From positions 868,001-932,000 of the forward strand of contig JAMXDE010000021.1 in the NCBI GenBank assembly GCA_026770025.1: a stretch of 64,000 nt of DNA. The letters are read 5' to 3'. Positions 22,256 to 33,100 of this stretch are shown piece by piece; positions within the stretch are counted from its first letter, which is position 1, and every line of letters begins with the position of its first letter. Both the position numbers and the translations under genes were made by a program. This DNA comes from Craspedostauros australis (lineage: Eukaryota > Bacillariophyta > Bacillariophyceae > Mastogloiales > Achnanthaceae). The notes under the pieces were generated by a model, which was not told the origin of the DNA, ran no database searches, and worked only from the letters and a program-made list of their open reading frames with translations.

Positions 22256-25200
22256 CTAGCAGATCGATTCTGTTTCCGTCTCCTCACCGTCGCTGTCGCA
22301 TATGGCAGGATCGGCGGTATCTTGTGACACAGGCTTTGCATCCATGGACGCTGTGTCTGTCACCATCACTGTCGATGGTGTTGCGTCCGTCATTGCTGTT
22401 GCCGTCAATCGTTTCCGAGGTAATCGGTAGGCCGACCGGGCTTTTCGCTTCGTGCTTCCCATCCCCATGACCACCACTCGCTTGGCTCCATTGGGCGTTG
22501 ACTGCGCGGTCTCGCTGTTGTTTTGCGTCTTCTCCGGTTGATTGGGTGATTGGCTGTTTGATTGTCCGGAAGGCGACAGCTTGTTGACGTCGATACTCAT
22601 CTTCACCACTCTGTGACCAGCAGCCAGCTTCTTTCGCGATGACGAAGGCAGCTTGCGTTGATTCGCTTGAGATGTCGTTGACTTCGTCTTTAGGTTTGCG
22701 GAATCGGCTTGGTTCTTAGCCTTTCCTTTCGGTGGTGACGGAGATGCCTTGGCGCTCTTGGCGGTGGTCAAGGGAAGCCGACTCTTCTTCCACGATGCTG
22801 TCTTGGTCGTCACTTCCCGGACGGTGCTGTTGCTGTTGCTCTTGGAAGCGGAATGTTGCGCTGTGCTGGAACTCTTCTTGCTTGCGGCATGTTTCTTCTT
22901 TGTCGTCTTCGACGTGGAAGATATCGGCAGGGCCTTCTTGCGTGCTCTTTGCGCCTTCGCGATTGCACTTTTGGTCTCCTTGGCTTGGCGGCGACCTGCC
23001 TTCGTAACTTCGAGAGCCAACCTGGCCTTCGTCGCCTCAGCCAGCTTTTTGGCAGCCTCCTCTTCTGCGGCTTTGGCCTCTGCCGCCGCTTTAGCCTCCG
23101 CTTCTGCTGCAGCCTTGGCCACGGCGGCCAGCTCGGCGCTCAGCTCGAAGATCTCCATCGCCGTCAGCCGGTAGGACCAGATGAAGCGAGGTCGTCTGGC
23201 GCTCTGCGGGTCGTTGCCGTCCAGTTTGCACAGCAATCCAACGCTGAGGAAGACGTTGGCGATGTCGTACAGGCGGCGTGTTTTCGTCTTGTGCCCACGC
23301 ACCGCGGCTCCTCGCATGTCGTCGATCTCCTTCTTGGATAGATGTTTGAAGTCGGGGTGCTGGACAATGGCGTCGTTTTCGGTTATGCCATCTTTCATTG
23401 TGGTCAGGAGCTTGTTCTCCATCGGCGAGCCTTGGATCATTTCGGACGTCTGCGGCAACGACAGGGTCTCGTGTCCCAGAAGGTACATCTTGAGAAACTC
23501 GCGACTGAGCCGCGCCAACGACTTGCTGTCCTGATCCTCCATCTGCTTTGCAATGGGCGACTTGGTGGGAAAGCCGTTGGCCTGCGCGATGTCGGGGTAG
23601 TTCTCGATCGCTTCCGCTTGAAGCTTCGAGAAGAAGACATCGAGGTTGGTCGTTCCGTTCCAAAAGTACGTGTTCTTCTGCTTCCTGGTGACGATCGAAA
23701 GTGCCTCCAAAATGTTGACGACGTCGTAAATGCGTCGTCGTTCCACACCCAGCATGACCGCCGCCTCATCCAGCACGACGAGCGATCCGGTGGGGCTCTG
23801 GGAGAAGACTCTCATGAAGTTCTCGGCCAGCACACCCAGCGATTTGCGCTTCCTCGAATACATCGACACCGGCTGCTGCGGTGCAAGGTACGGAGGCGAT
23901 GTGCACACTTTCCTGTTGACCTGGAACGTGGCTTGCTTCTTCTTCTTGGTCGGAGTTGGCGTGACCAGCGAGTACGCGCAAGATGCCAATCGAGCCAAAG
24001 ATGGGCTTGTGCCATCGTGACCGGTGGGAACACGACCTTCGGAATTTGCATTTCCAGCAGCACCTGCCACCATGGAAGCGTTTGTGGTTGGTAGAGCCTG
24101 AGACATGGAGGACGACGACTGAGCCATACCTGGACTGGCGATCTTGTCGACGATTGAGGAGTTGACCATGCTGGGTTGTTCCGAACTGACGCCATTCTCA
24201 CCGTGATGACCGCTCGCCGTCTGCTCCGGAAGTCGTACGCATGCAAATATGATCACGCCGTAGTGGTAGCCGTAGCCATCGTTGTCGCCGGTGTGGGTGA
24301 TACGGCAAAGCCAGAGATCGAAATCAAAACAGACCGAGTGAGATGAAGGAAAAGTTGGGACTTTGCCGTGCGGAGACAGTCGATTTGAACTTGCGTTGAG
24401 TTGTGTAGTATGACAGCCGTTCATGATCACGTCTCATCGCACCCATCACACCGCAATGTATGACATCACAGAATCGCATTGGGCCGTTGAGATGTGCCAT
24501 GCTGATGTTGCGCAGAGATTGACACACACACATGCACACGCACACACAACCAAAGCAGGAAACGTACCTGGTTTGGATTTTGAGTTGCTGCGTGCATCGC
24601 TTCAGCGCCGTTGAGCAGAGCGGTGTAAGGATAGGCCTCGGATGATGTCTTGTGCGCCTTCGAGGTGGAGTGATCCGCCAGCCAGCCGAGCCCGTGCGTA
24701 ACGAGGGTGTAGGGCTTGTAACCTGCTGGCGTGGTCACCGGCTTCGTTCCAGCGACTGGGTAGTCCTGTGCTTGCATCTCCTGCTGTTGTCCCTGTGCCT
24801 GTGTTGGCACTTGCACATATCCATCGGCGCCTCCAGCCGCAGCCGCAGAAGCTGATGTCGACACGAGGTTCCCGTTGGCTTGTCCGTCCCCATTCTCTCC
24901 GAGTTTACTTGGTGCCCCCGTACGCCTCGGCGTCTCCAAGTTGCCCCCAGCAACTGGCGAAATGGCCACTCTTCCCGCGGGCTGAGCCCCGTTTGCTGAC
25001 AATGACGGTGCAGCAGGCGAGGCGTGCATTGCCGTGTGGGAGATGGATGCTGATCCTGCCTGGGCGCCTGCATACGTCTGATGGTGAGTAGCCTGACCGG
25101 TGGGGTCATCGTGGGACGCATCCATGGTCTTCCTTGCACGCTCCCGCAACTGCGACGCAGGTGGGGAGTTCTTGAACAGCTGCTTCCTCGTGAGCGAACT

Positions 25201-25995
25201 GGTTTCGTCATATCGCGAAGGACTTCCGTGGGTATTGTCAGCGCCTGCACCCGGCTGACCGATGTGGGGTCGCATGTGTTGCAACGAGGACAGGGCGAAT
25301 GCGGCGGCGGCCGTTGGGGACACTACCTTTCCCTTCTTCTCGCCCGTGATGACCTGGTCCTCGTCCGGAGATGCGTATCCTGATTCCTCCAACGAGACAT
25401 GAGTGCCACCCTCAGCTGGAGGAGTGAATGCGGCGAATGGTTTCCCCTTGGCAGGCGTCGAAGACAGGGTTGGCTGCGGTTGTTGTTCGTACCCATGGGC
25501 ATGGACGTTGCCAGGGACAGTGCCATGAGCACGGGCATGGGCAGGCCGGAGCACTTGCACAACCGCGTGTGGATGCGCAACTATTTTGCGCTTCTTCCCA
25601 TCGGCATTGTCCACGAATGTGCTTGTTGGCACGCGAACGGCCTGGGCAATGGCAACTGCAACGGGCACGTGCGCTTGCACAGGCAACTGCATGTGCGTTG
25701 CTGCGCGATGCCTCTTGGATCCCGAAGACTGCGGTAGCTGCGGAGACGTCGCGGGGGGCGATTGGACCTCCTGGGAAGACAGGTCGGATTGCTTGGGGCT
25801 TGGCGTGGTGGTGACAGCAGGGGCCGTTGTCAGAGCGGTGGTGGCAGGAGCAGGGGACTCCGCTTGCGCGTCCTCTTCGGGCTGCAGATGGGCATCCGCA
25901 ATGGGCGGTGGCCGTGCCAAGAGCTGATTGGCCGTGGCCTGGTCGCGCGGGTGGTCGCTTGCGAGGGTGTTGGTCATTGTCACAAGGTGAACCAT
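22256..25995 (-). CDS. Atypical E2F transcription factor with two DNA-binding domains, two exons
   Basis: Cell-cycle transcription factor of the E2F7/E2F8 (plant DEL) type, which binds E2F sites without a DP partner because it carries two winged-helix domains. Exons: 24568-25995 and 22256-24220; the 347-bp intron starts GTACGT and ends CAG, phase 0, giving 1130 residues. Exon 1 (1-476) is entirely low-complexity, rich in Ala, Pro, Gln and Ser. Domain 1 (about 600-670) has RRRIYDVVNILEAL followed by FWNG. Domain 2 (about 710-830) has KTRRLYDIANVFLSVGLL and RFIWSY, with an inserted loop before the recognition helix. An Ala/Glu/Lys-rich helix (about 840-915) and a Ser/Lys-rich tail follow. No dimerisation or Rb-binding motif is evident, as expected for this class. 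The acceptor could instead be three bases upstream. Confidence 0.85.
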
Positions 25996-27735
25996 GACGT
26001 CGCTTTGTTTTGCTTTGCTTTGCTTCTGCGTTACCTGTGAGATCTGACGCTGTCTTCCGACAATGAACGGTCGAGCGTCGCTTGTCCAATAGAACTACGT
26101 TCCACTTCGCAATTGTTGCCTCCAACGGCTGGGAGAGGGATCTGGGCTTTGGTTTGAGCCTTGTCTTCTCGTTGTTGCAAGGGTGTGCCTCCTTTTCCAA
26201 CACGTTCTTTAATTGGTAATTAAGTATTTTACGTCGCGTTGTGTTGTGTTGTGTTGCGTCGCGTTGTTTGGGTTGGTTGCGGCCGAAGATGCGGACACAG
26301 GCTCTCTGCCACGATCGGTATTGGTGGCGGTGGTTGTTGCGTGGGTTGGTTTGTGGCGGGAGCGATGAGCAGGAGAAAACGAAGGCACTGGGCCGCGAAA
26401 GCACGGAAGACGCGAGAAAAGAAGTTTGCGCGCCAACTGGCACAACAGGCTTTTCGCGGGGTTTGTGTCTTGTGTGCGGTTTGCTCGTGTATTCGTGACT
26501 TGGCCGAGACGCTTGCGGCGAATTTGCGCGGTGCTCTCGGTGTGCGTTGCTTCGGTTGAGTCCGCCGTGTGTGCGCGCCCGTTTTGATGAAGCTGCTGTG
26601 GCTCTCCTTGATGATGCTGGTGACGGATGGCTTGCCTCCGGCTGGGTTGCTTGGGTTGCGGTTGCGGATGCGGTTGCGTGGGGAGGGCAGAGTGCAAGGA
26701 TATTGTGTGTCTGTGCTTGCGTTGGTGGTGGAGAGGCGTTGGGTTTGATGCATTTTTGTGGTGGTTGCCGCGGTTGGGCTGTGTGTTTTGGTGGTGTTGC
26801 CGTACGTTCAATCAGTACCAGGCATGATTTTCGGCGCGAGTTCGAAGGCGCGCGAGATTGCACACATCGATGGCGCGCTTTTTTTCGAAGATGTGCACAA
26901 TGGGCTCCTGGGAGACGTGAAGTATAGTATCATACGATACTACATAGTACCTCATGGATATCGTATACTACGAATGTGTACCAAACATACGTTAATAAAC
27001 GTTAAAGTTGAATCCGCGCAGATGGAGTGGCACGTTGACGTGGTGGGAGTGACGATGCTGCAATGTACGTGTTCCCATGACGTCATGAAGTGCTCTGTTA
27101 AGTAAGTGCAACGCGGGATGAGGGCATTGTCAACCGAAGGTTAAGTGTGTGTCTGCATACGTTTTATCCAAGATACCATCGTGAGGTGTCAGTGGTCCAC
27201 ATCACACCACACACGAGCATTGCACACTTGCACACGATCGGAAGAGGAACAAGAACAAATAAGACAACAACGGGCGGAGTGAAAGCTACAGGTACAGCGA
27301 CAACGGAGGAATAACAAGAACAAGAACAACAACGTCAACGAAAACGCACGCCACAGAAAAACGATCAGAAACGAATCGATGTGGGATGGCCGAGAGCAGT
27401 GGCGCCAATGCATTCTTCTGTCCCATGTGAGTGCGTGTTGATGGCTGATGGTTGGAGGAGGTTGATGTTCCACAACAACCTACTGATGCTGATAGTGGTC
27501 CAACCATCACAAACACCTCTCGCCCACATTCTCGTCACATTCTAGTAACTCCAGCAACTTCAACGATCGATCGAACGAACGAAGGAACACACAAACAAAC
27601 GCACACGCAACCACATACGCAACCACATACGCAAAGCAAGGGAGGAACACGTGAGGGCAACGGGAAAGTCGAGACAAAGAAGGACTTCAATCGACCATTA
27701 CTTCGCCTCATCGCATCATAAACCATCCACCGGCA

Positions 27736-27769
27736 CCAAACCAAACCAAACCAAACCAAACCAAACCAA
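27736..27769. repeat. (CCAAA)n microsatellite
   Basis: Six perfect CCAAA units plus CCAA, about 300 bp upstream of the LRR protein B start codon. Confidence 0.95.
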
Positions 27770-27937
27770 TTCGATCAGTGCCTTCCACTGAACTGAACTG
27801 CATTTCAATTCTATCCCATTCCATTCCATTCCATGGCAAACAAGTGAACATCTGTTCTGCGTACCAATACTCTGCTCGCATCGAGCTCCTCCATCAATTC
27901 TCTTGGGTCACCTTTCAACTCTACAGTAAAAGCAACA

Positions 27938-28020
27938 GCAAAGGCAGAAGCAAAGGCAGAAGCAAAGGCAGAAGCAAAGGCAGAAGCAAAGGCAGAAGCA
28001 AAAGCAAAAGCAAAAGAAAA
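27938..28020. repeat. 12-bp tandem repeat GCAAAGGCAGAA in the 5' flank of LRR protein B
   Basis: Five perfect units (27938-27997) run into shorter GCAAAA units up to 28020. The array ends about 45 bp before the LRR protein B start codon, so it is probably in the 5' untranslated region. Its period is a multiple of three, which creates a spurious long frame. Confidence 0.95.
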
Positions 28021-28062
28021 GTTGGAAATCGAAAGGATAGACAGAGTGAGTGACAGACAATC

Positions 28063-29355
28063 ATGACGTCCCAAATTCTTTTCCTCACCGGGCTCGACAG
28101 CCAATCCATCGTGGAGAGGCTGAACAAGCTCAAGAACGACACCGCTCTCACGGAGCTCTACATCAGCCTCATCTACATCGACCAGATGGTTTGCGACTGC
28201 ATCGTCGACGTGCTACGTTCGAAGGAGCGGACGTGGGATGGAATTCACTTGGCGCATTGCACCGGCAAGGTCGACGTCGTCATCACCAACGCCCTCGAGC
28301 AGGGCAGCGTGCGAAAGATCACCCTCCTCCCGGATGGCCACATGATCGACGACAAGTGTCTCTACGCCTTGGCAAATGGACTCAAGAACACCAAGACCGC
28401 CGTCGAAACTCTGGTTCTGCGCGTCAACCTCTGCACGGATCTCGCGGTCGCATTGGCGGAAGGCCTGGCATCCAACGCAGCGCTCGAAGACCTCAGCCTC
28501 ATGCTGTCCGCCTCCGATCGCAGGGCCATCGCCGCATTGGCACGTGGACTGCAGCAAAACACCAACCTCAAACGCCTGCGTCTCAATCGCTGCTCGTTGG
28601 AAGACGGCCACGTCTCTGATCTCATCCGCGCGCTCGACAGCCACACCTCGCTCGTCGAGCTTTCCGTGCAGGGCAGCTGCTGCAGGTCCAAGGGCATGAT
28701 CGCCATCTCCAGCCTGCTCAAATCCGACAGCAAGAAGCTCGTCAAGCTGGATCTCAGCAACCAGCAGGAGCTGGCCACCGACACTTGCGCCGTCTCCTTC
28801 CTGGCATCGGCCTTGCCCACGAATCGAACCCTCTCCTTCCTTGACTTGTCCAGCAACAAGCTCAGCGAGGGCGACGTCACCAGCCTTTCGGCAGCGCTCA
28901 CGGAAAACACAACCCTCACGGAGCTGCGGCTCAACAACTGCAGCATCTCAGACCGCAGCGTCATGACGATTGCCGATCATCTGCCGCACATGAAGGGACT
29001 TCGGACGCTGTGGCTGTACGGCAACCGGTTCGACAAGGCCGGTGCCCGCCGGCTGCTGGATGCCGTCAAGCACAATGCCGGTCTGCATCAATTGCTCCTG
29101 CCGAAGGATCGCAGCGATGCCGTCAACTGGATACAGAAGGAGATGGAGTACTACCTCATCCTGAATCGTGGCGGACGGCGGCTGCTCACAACCTCGCGCG
29201 GATTTCCAATATCGGCCTGGCCGAATGTCTTCAACCGCGCCAAGCACATCAAGTGGAATCGGGTGGAGCAGGATTCTGCCGAAGCCGACGTGCTCTTCTT
29301 CATGCTTCAGCAGGCGCCGTCCCTGCTGAGACATCGCATGCCACTGGCCAAGTGA
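28063..29355 (+). CDS. Leucine-rich-repeat protein B (RNI-like), diatom tail module
   Basis: A 430-residue single-exon paralogue of LRR protein A, from MTSQILFLTG. RNI-like repeats include LKRLRLNRCSLED, LVELSVQGSC, LVKLDLSNQQ, LSFLDLSSNKLSEGD, LTELRLNNCSISD and LRTLWLYGNRFDKAGA. The C-terminal module EYYLILNRGGRRLL....ISAWPNVFNRAK...DVLFFMLQQAP (about 355-422) matches protein A and the giant protein. Several repeats resemble NOD-type LRRs, but there is no nucleotide-binding domain, signal peptide or membrane segment. Proteins A and B lie 8 kb apart in opposite orientation, so the pair came from a duplication with inversion or independent insertion. The partner is unknown. Confidence 0.8.
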   Translation: MTSQILFLTGLDSQSIVERLNKLKNDTALTELYISLIYIDQMVCDCIVDVLRSKERTWDGIHLAHCTGKVDVVITNALEQGSVRKITLLPDGHMIDDKCLYALANGLKNTKTAVETLVLRVNLCTDLAVALAEGLASNAALEDLSLMLSASDRRAIAALARGLQQNTNLKRLRLNRCSLEDGHVSDLIRALDSHTSLVELSVQGSCCRSKGMIAISSLLKSDSKKLVKLDLSNQQELATDTCAVSFLASALPTNRTLSFLDLSSNKLSEGDVTSLSAALTENTTLTELRLNNCSISDRSVMTIADHLPHMKGLRTLWLYGNRFDKAGARRLLDAVKHNAGLHQLLLPKDRSDAVNWIQKEMEYYLILNRGGRRLLTTSRGFPISAWPNVFNRAKHIKWNRVEQDSAEADVLFFMLQQAPSLLRHRMPLAK

Positions 29356-30109
29356 ACTCCACATTCACATCAGCTCAGCAACAACTCGCCCAGACCTCCG
29401 TCATGTCGGAGAGGCCGCGCGGAACGATACAGAAGCAAACGCATGGTAGGCGCGACGAGCAACTGCACCAACAACAGGAACCGGGAGCACACTCCTGCAT
29501 CAGCGCGGCGGGAAGATCAATCCCAAGATCCTCCCAGTCGCTGCATTGTAACAGTATCTTCGAAAGAAATTTCTAGAGTGTAAATTTCCATCAAACAACA
29601 ACTGCTTCTCCGCCGTGTTCGGGGCACATCCGTATGGAGAGTAGTGCTGCGCGAGTACTCTCGCTCCTATGCATTTGTGCTCTGTAAACACGTCTTCATG
29701 CTACTATACGTATCCGCTCAGGGTCGAGTGGAGGATTCCAAAATCATCTGCGACACTAACACGCAAAGGTACGCTTGCGAGACAACATCAGAAGCGAGCG
29801 CCAACATCCGTCGCCACAACAACGGTCATCGCCCAGGAGAGGTGGTGGATGACACACACTACAGATACCCATTGCATCAAACCGAACAATTCTATTCTAT
29901 TATCATTCATTCTTTGCATTGCTTGATTCTGTGCTGCTGCGCCGATTATGCATTCAGCGCTTGAGCATGGTACCAAATGGTGCAATCGTCGATTGTTCGA
30001 TGCTTGATTTGCGACAACTACATTTGCGCTCCACCTTCGTTCGTACTCCTCGTAGTACGATGGATAGAAGCGACGATGCCCCCTCATCTATCCATTCATC
30101 GAGGTCTCA
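29356..30109. other. Convergent 3' intergenic region
   Basis: About 750 bp between the stops of LRR protein B and the giant protein. No supported gene. GCGAGTACTCTCGC near 29651 is a small palindrome related to the TACTCGT motif. Confidence 0.45.
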
Positions 30110-33100
30110 TCAAGGTTGATTGCCTTCGGTCACTTCTGCAAAGCAATCGCCCACAAAATCGATGCATTCCTCGTTCGTGGCAAGTCGCCAATTCTCGGCG
30201 TCCAGCGCTGTGAGCATGCGACTGGTGTAGATCTTCTTCTTCATTGCCTCGTACACCTCCATCGTGTACGTCGGAGGCTGATGCTTCTTGATAAACGATT
30301 TCAGCACCCGATAGAATGCGTTCGTGCCAGGATGATCTGGAACACCCATGCAGATGTCCAACCGACCTGGTTCCACAGCTTCGTAATCAGCATCGTCATC
30401 GTGACCGTCATGGTCGTGGTCGTCGTCGTAGAAACCTTCGTCTTCGTCGGTGCTGACATCGCGATCGAAGGATGAATTGACATCCTTGGCGCGTCTGCGT
30501 TCGTTGACGGTCTTCAGCTTGCCTTTCTTTGCGGACGGGGACTTGAGTTTCGACGATTTCGAAGGCCCGCCTTTGTCGGCATTGTGACGTTGCTTCTCAT
30601 AGTTAAAGACTTTCCCCACGAAGTCGATGCGCTCCTGCTTGGTCGCTTCACGCCAGTCCCCTTCCTCGTCGGCACCAGCACCGACGACGAACTTCCTTTC
30701 GTTCATGCGTCGTTTGATTGTCTTATACGCCCGGGGTCCGTAATTCCTTTCATCAAACTGTTTGATGTAGGCACGCACGACACGGCGGAGGTACTTCGTC
30801 CCTGGATGCCCGGGAATTATGGTGCACACATCATCCTTCTCCAATCCTACATAATTTGCATCTTCCGGCGCCACCTTCACCTTCGACTTCGACTTTGCAT
30901 TTGCTTTCGATTTTGACTTTTGTTTCGATCCTGATGCCTTCTCCTTTGCAGCCTTGGAGGTAACGCTCTTCGACTTCGACTTCTTGCCTGCAGAGGAAGC
31001 CTTCTTGCGTTTGCTGCGCTGGGTCATCGCCTCGAACTTTGCGCGTCCGCGCGACACCGCTGATGCTTCACCAGCTTCGTCGCCACTATCACCACCCTGT
31101 TCATCCGCGCCAGGTGACTCAGATCCACGGTGCTTGTTTCTTCTGCGCTTTGGAGAAGATCTAGGTGAGTTGGTTCCGCCATTAGCATCGCCATCACCGT
31201 TGTCACCAGTATGCTCACGGGTTCTGCCTCTTTCGTTCTTCTCAGCTAGATTCTGCTTACCCATTGGTGCAGCGTCACCTTGGTAGTGTTGCAGCATCGA
31301 TACATTCTTCTGCGGTCTCTGGCACGCCCTCAGAGCTTTGATTTCATCGTGAGCTGAATGATCCTTCAGAACGGTCACAGTGGTCTCCTCGCCTTGAGAA
31401 TGCTCAGATTCGTATTCGTTGTCATATTGGAAACTGTCTTGATCATCATCGGTCTGCCGAATCCGCCCGTGGCTCTGAGCTGCTTCATCTGCTCCTTCGC
31501 CTTGCTCTGCCTCAGCTGCTTCGATGTCCTCCTCGTCAATCTCCTGAATATCGTGTGTATCGTGAGAATGGAAAGAGCCAGATTGAGACCCAAGGCCTCC
31601 GTGGATCCGCCGCTGTCGGTACTGATTGGCACCGTGGTTTGACGTCTTGCCGTACGCCTGCATGCCAGCCGCCTCACTGAGATTGTCCTTCCCGCCGAAG
31701 AGACTGGAATGGCCAGAGTCACCTCGTAAAAGGAAATCGCCGGACATGTTCTCGTTGCTGTGGGCAGAGTTCGTACCACCCAGAAGGCGTTTACGAAGCA
31801 CAGACTGGACTGCGCGCCTTGCGTCTTGCCGACTTTTCCGGTTCCTTTCCATCTCTTCCTCGGACTGCGGCTTGCTGTTGGGCTCGAACAAACGTTTGAG
31901 CAGAACGTTCTTCACCGCGTTCTTCGCCTTCTCTCTATCCTTCTTGATCTGCTCCCGCTCTTCGTTGCTTTCGACCTCCTCGCCCTCGCCGCGGTTGTTG
32001 CCTTCGGCATGCAGTTCCGACTGACGATCGTGAGCATCACGATCGCGATCATACTCTTCGTCGCCATGGGCATCAACATCGTCTTCAAGACCGCAGCCTT
32101 GCTGTGCGAGAGCCAATGACTTGAAGATCTCTTCCTTTGCCTTACGCACCGCTTCCTCTTGAGCCTCAGCGTCCATTTCGACCTCATCATCGGCGTCCGG
32201 CTCATGCTCGAAGTGGGCGCCACGGGCGAGTCGAGCGTCGAGATCTTCCTCGTCTTCTTCTTCTTCACGTATGTTTCGCTCGCTGATGACATATCGATTC
32301 TTTGCTGCCTTGATGTCCGCTTCGTACTGCTCCAATGTATCATCCTCACCGGCCTGATGAAAGCTGACGGACGGTGTGAAATCACTGTGGTCGCTCTTGC
32401 TTCGGAGCCCAGTTCCGTCTTCGTTGCTCGAGCCTGTGTCATCGCCAATAGCTGAGCCATCATAATCCAAATCAGGCTCTTCGCAGCTCTGGATGTCGTC
32501 GTCGCCTTCGGAGAAGCTGTCCTTGCGATTCGTTGTTTGCCGTCTATTTCTGCCGCTGTCGTCGTCGTCATCATCATCATCGTCATTATCCTCACCAACG
32601 GTATCTCCCATATCGATTTCCACCTCGCCTTCACTCTCGCTGTCAAGTTCTGCCTCTTCGCTGCCAACGAGGCTTGGCGCCGATTCATCTTGGTGATCCA
32701 TCGCTTCCCTGTCGCCAACCTCCGCGGTTGCCATGCCAGGATGGAGGAAGGCACCGTCTCCCAGATCGTCTTCGGTCGCTCGTTCATGCGTGCTGGGGAA
32801 CGGTGGCCGTTCATGCAGGCTCCGAGAAAGCATGTCGGTAATATTCGATGTATTGGGCGTCGTGTAGTCGATATCTGCTTTGGAATCTGCGCTATTGCCA
32901 CCTTTCATGTGCAGCATGTACCAGTGCTGCTGTTTCAGGTACTTGTACAGATCTTCTGGAGTCGATTTGCTCATCATCGCTTCAATGTCAAGATTCTCGT
33001 CGTTATCGAAGACAATGTCAATCAGACGTTTGCATTCAGCTTCGTAGTCATCGGGGACCAGCACGGCTCGCATCATCTGTTGGTGCTTCAGATCATCGCT

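Larger units (their letters stand above)
25996..28062. promoter_or_regulatory. Divergent promoter region of the E2F gene and LRR protein B
   Basis: About 2.1 kb between divergent start codons. It contains GTTGT/GTGTT-rich sequence at about 26233-26270, a palindrome-rich patch at about 26925-26975 (ATACGATACTACATAGTACC...ATCGTATACTACG), a CCAAA repeat and a 12-bp tandem repeat (listed separately). No gene is supported; long frames here are biased by simple sequence. Confidence 0.45.

Noticed and set aside
25412-26863. 483-codon minus-strand frame overlapping E2F exon 1 in another frame
   Set aside because: Its residues (His, Arg, Pro, Gln, Asn) arise from simple GTT/GTG-rich DNA and from an alternative frame of a real exon.
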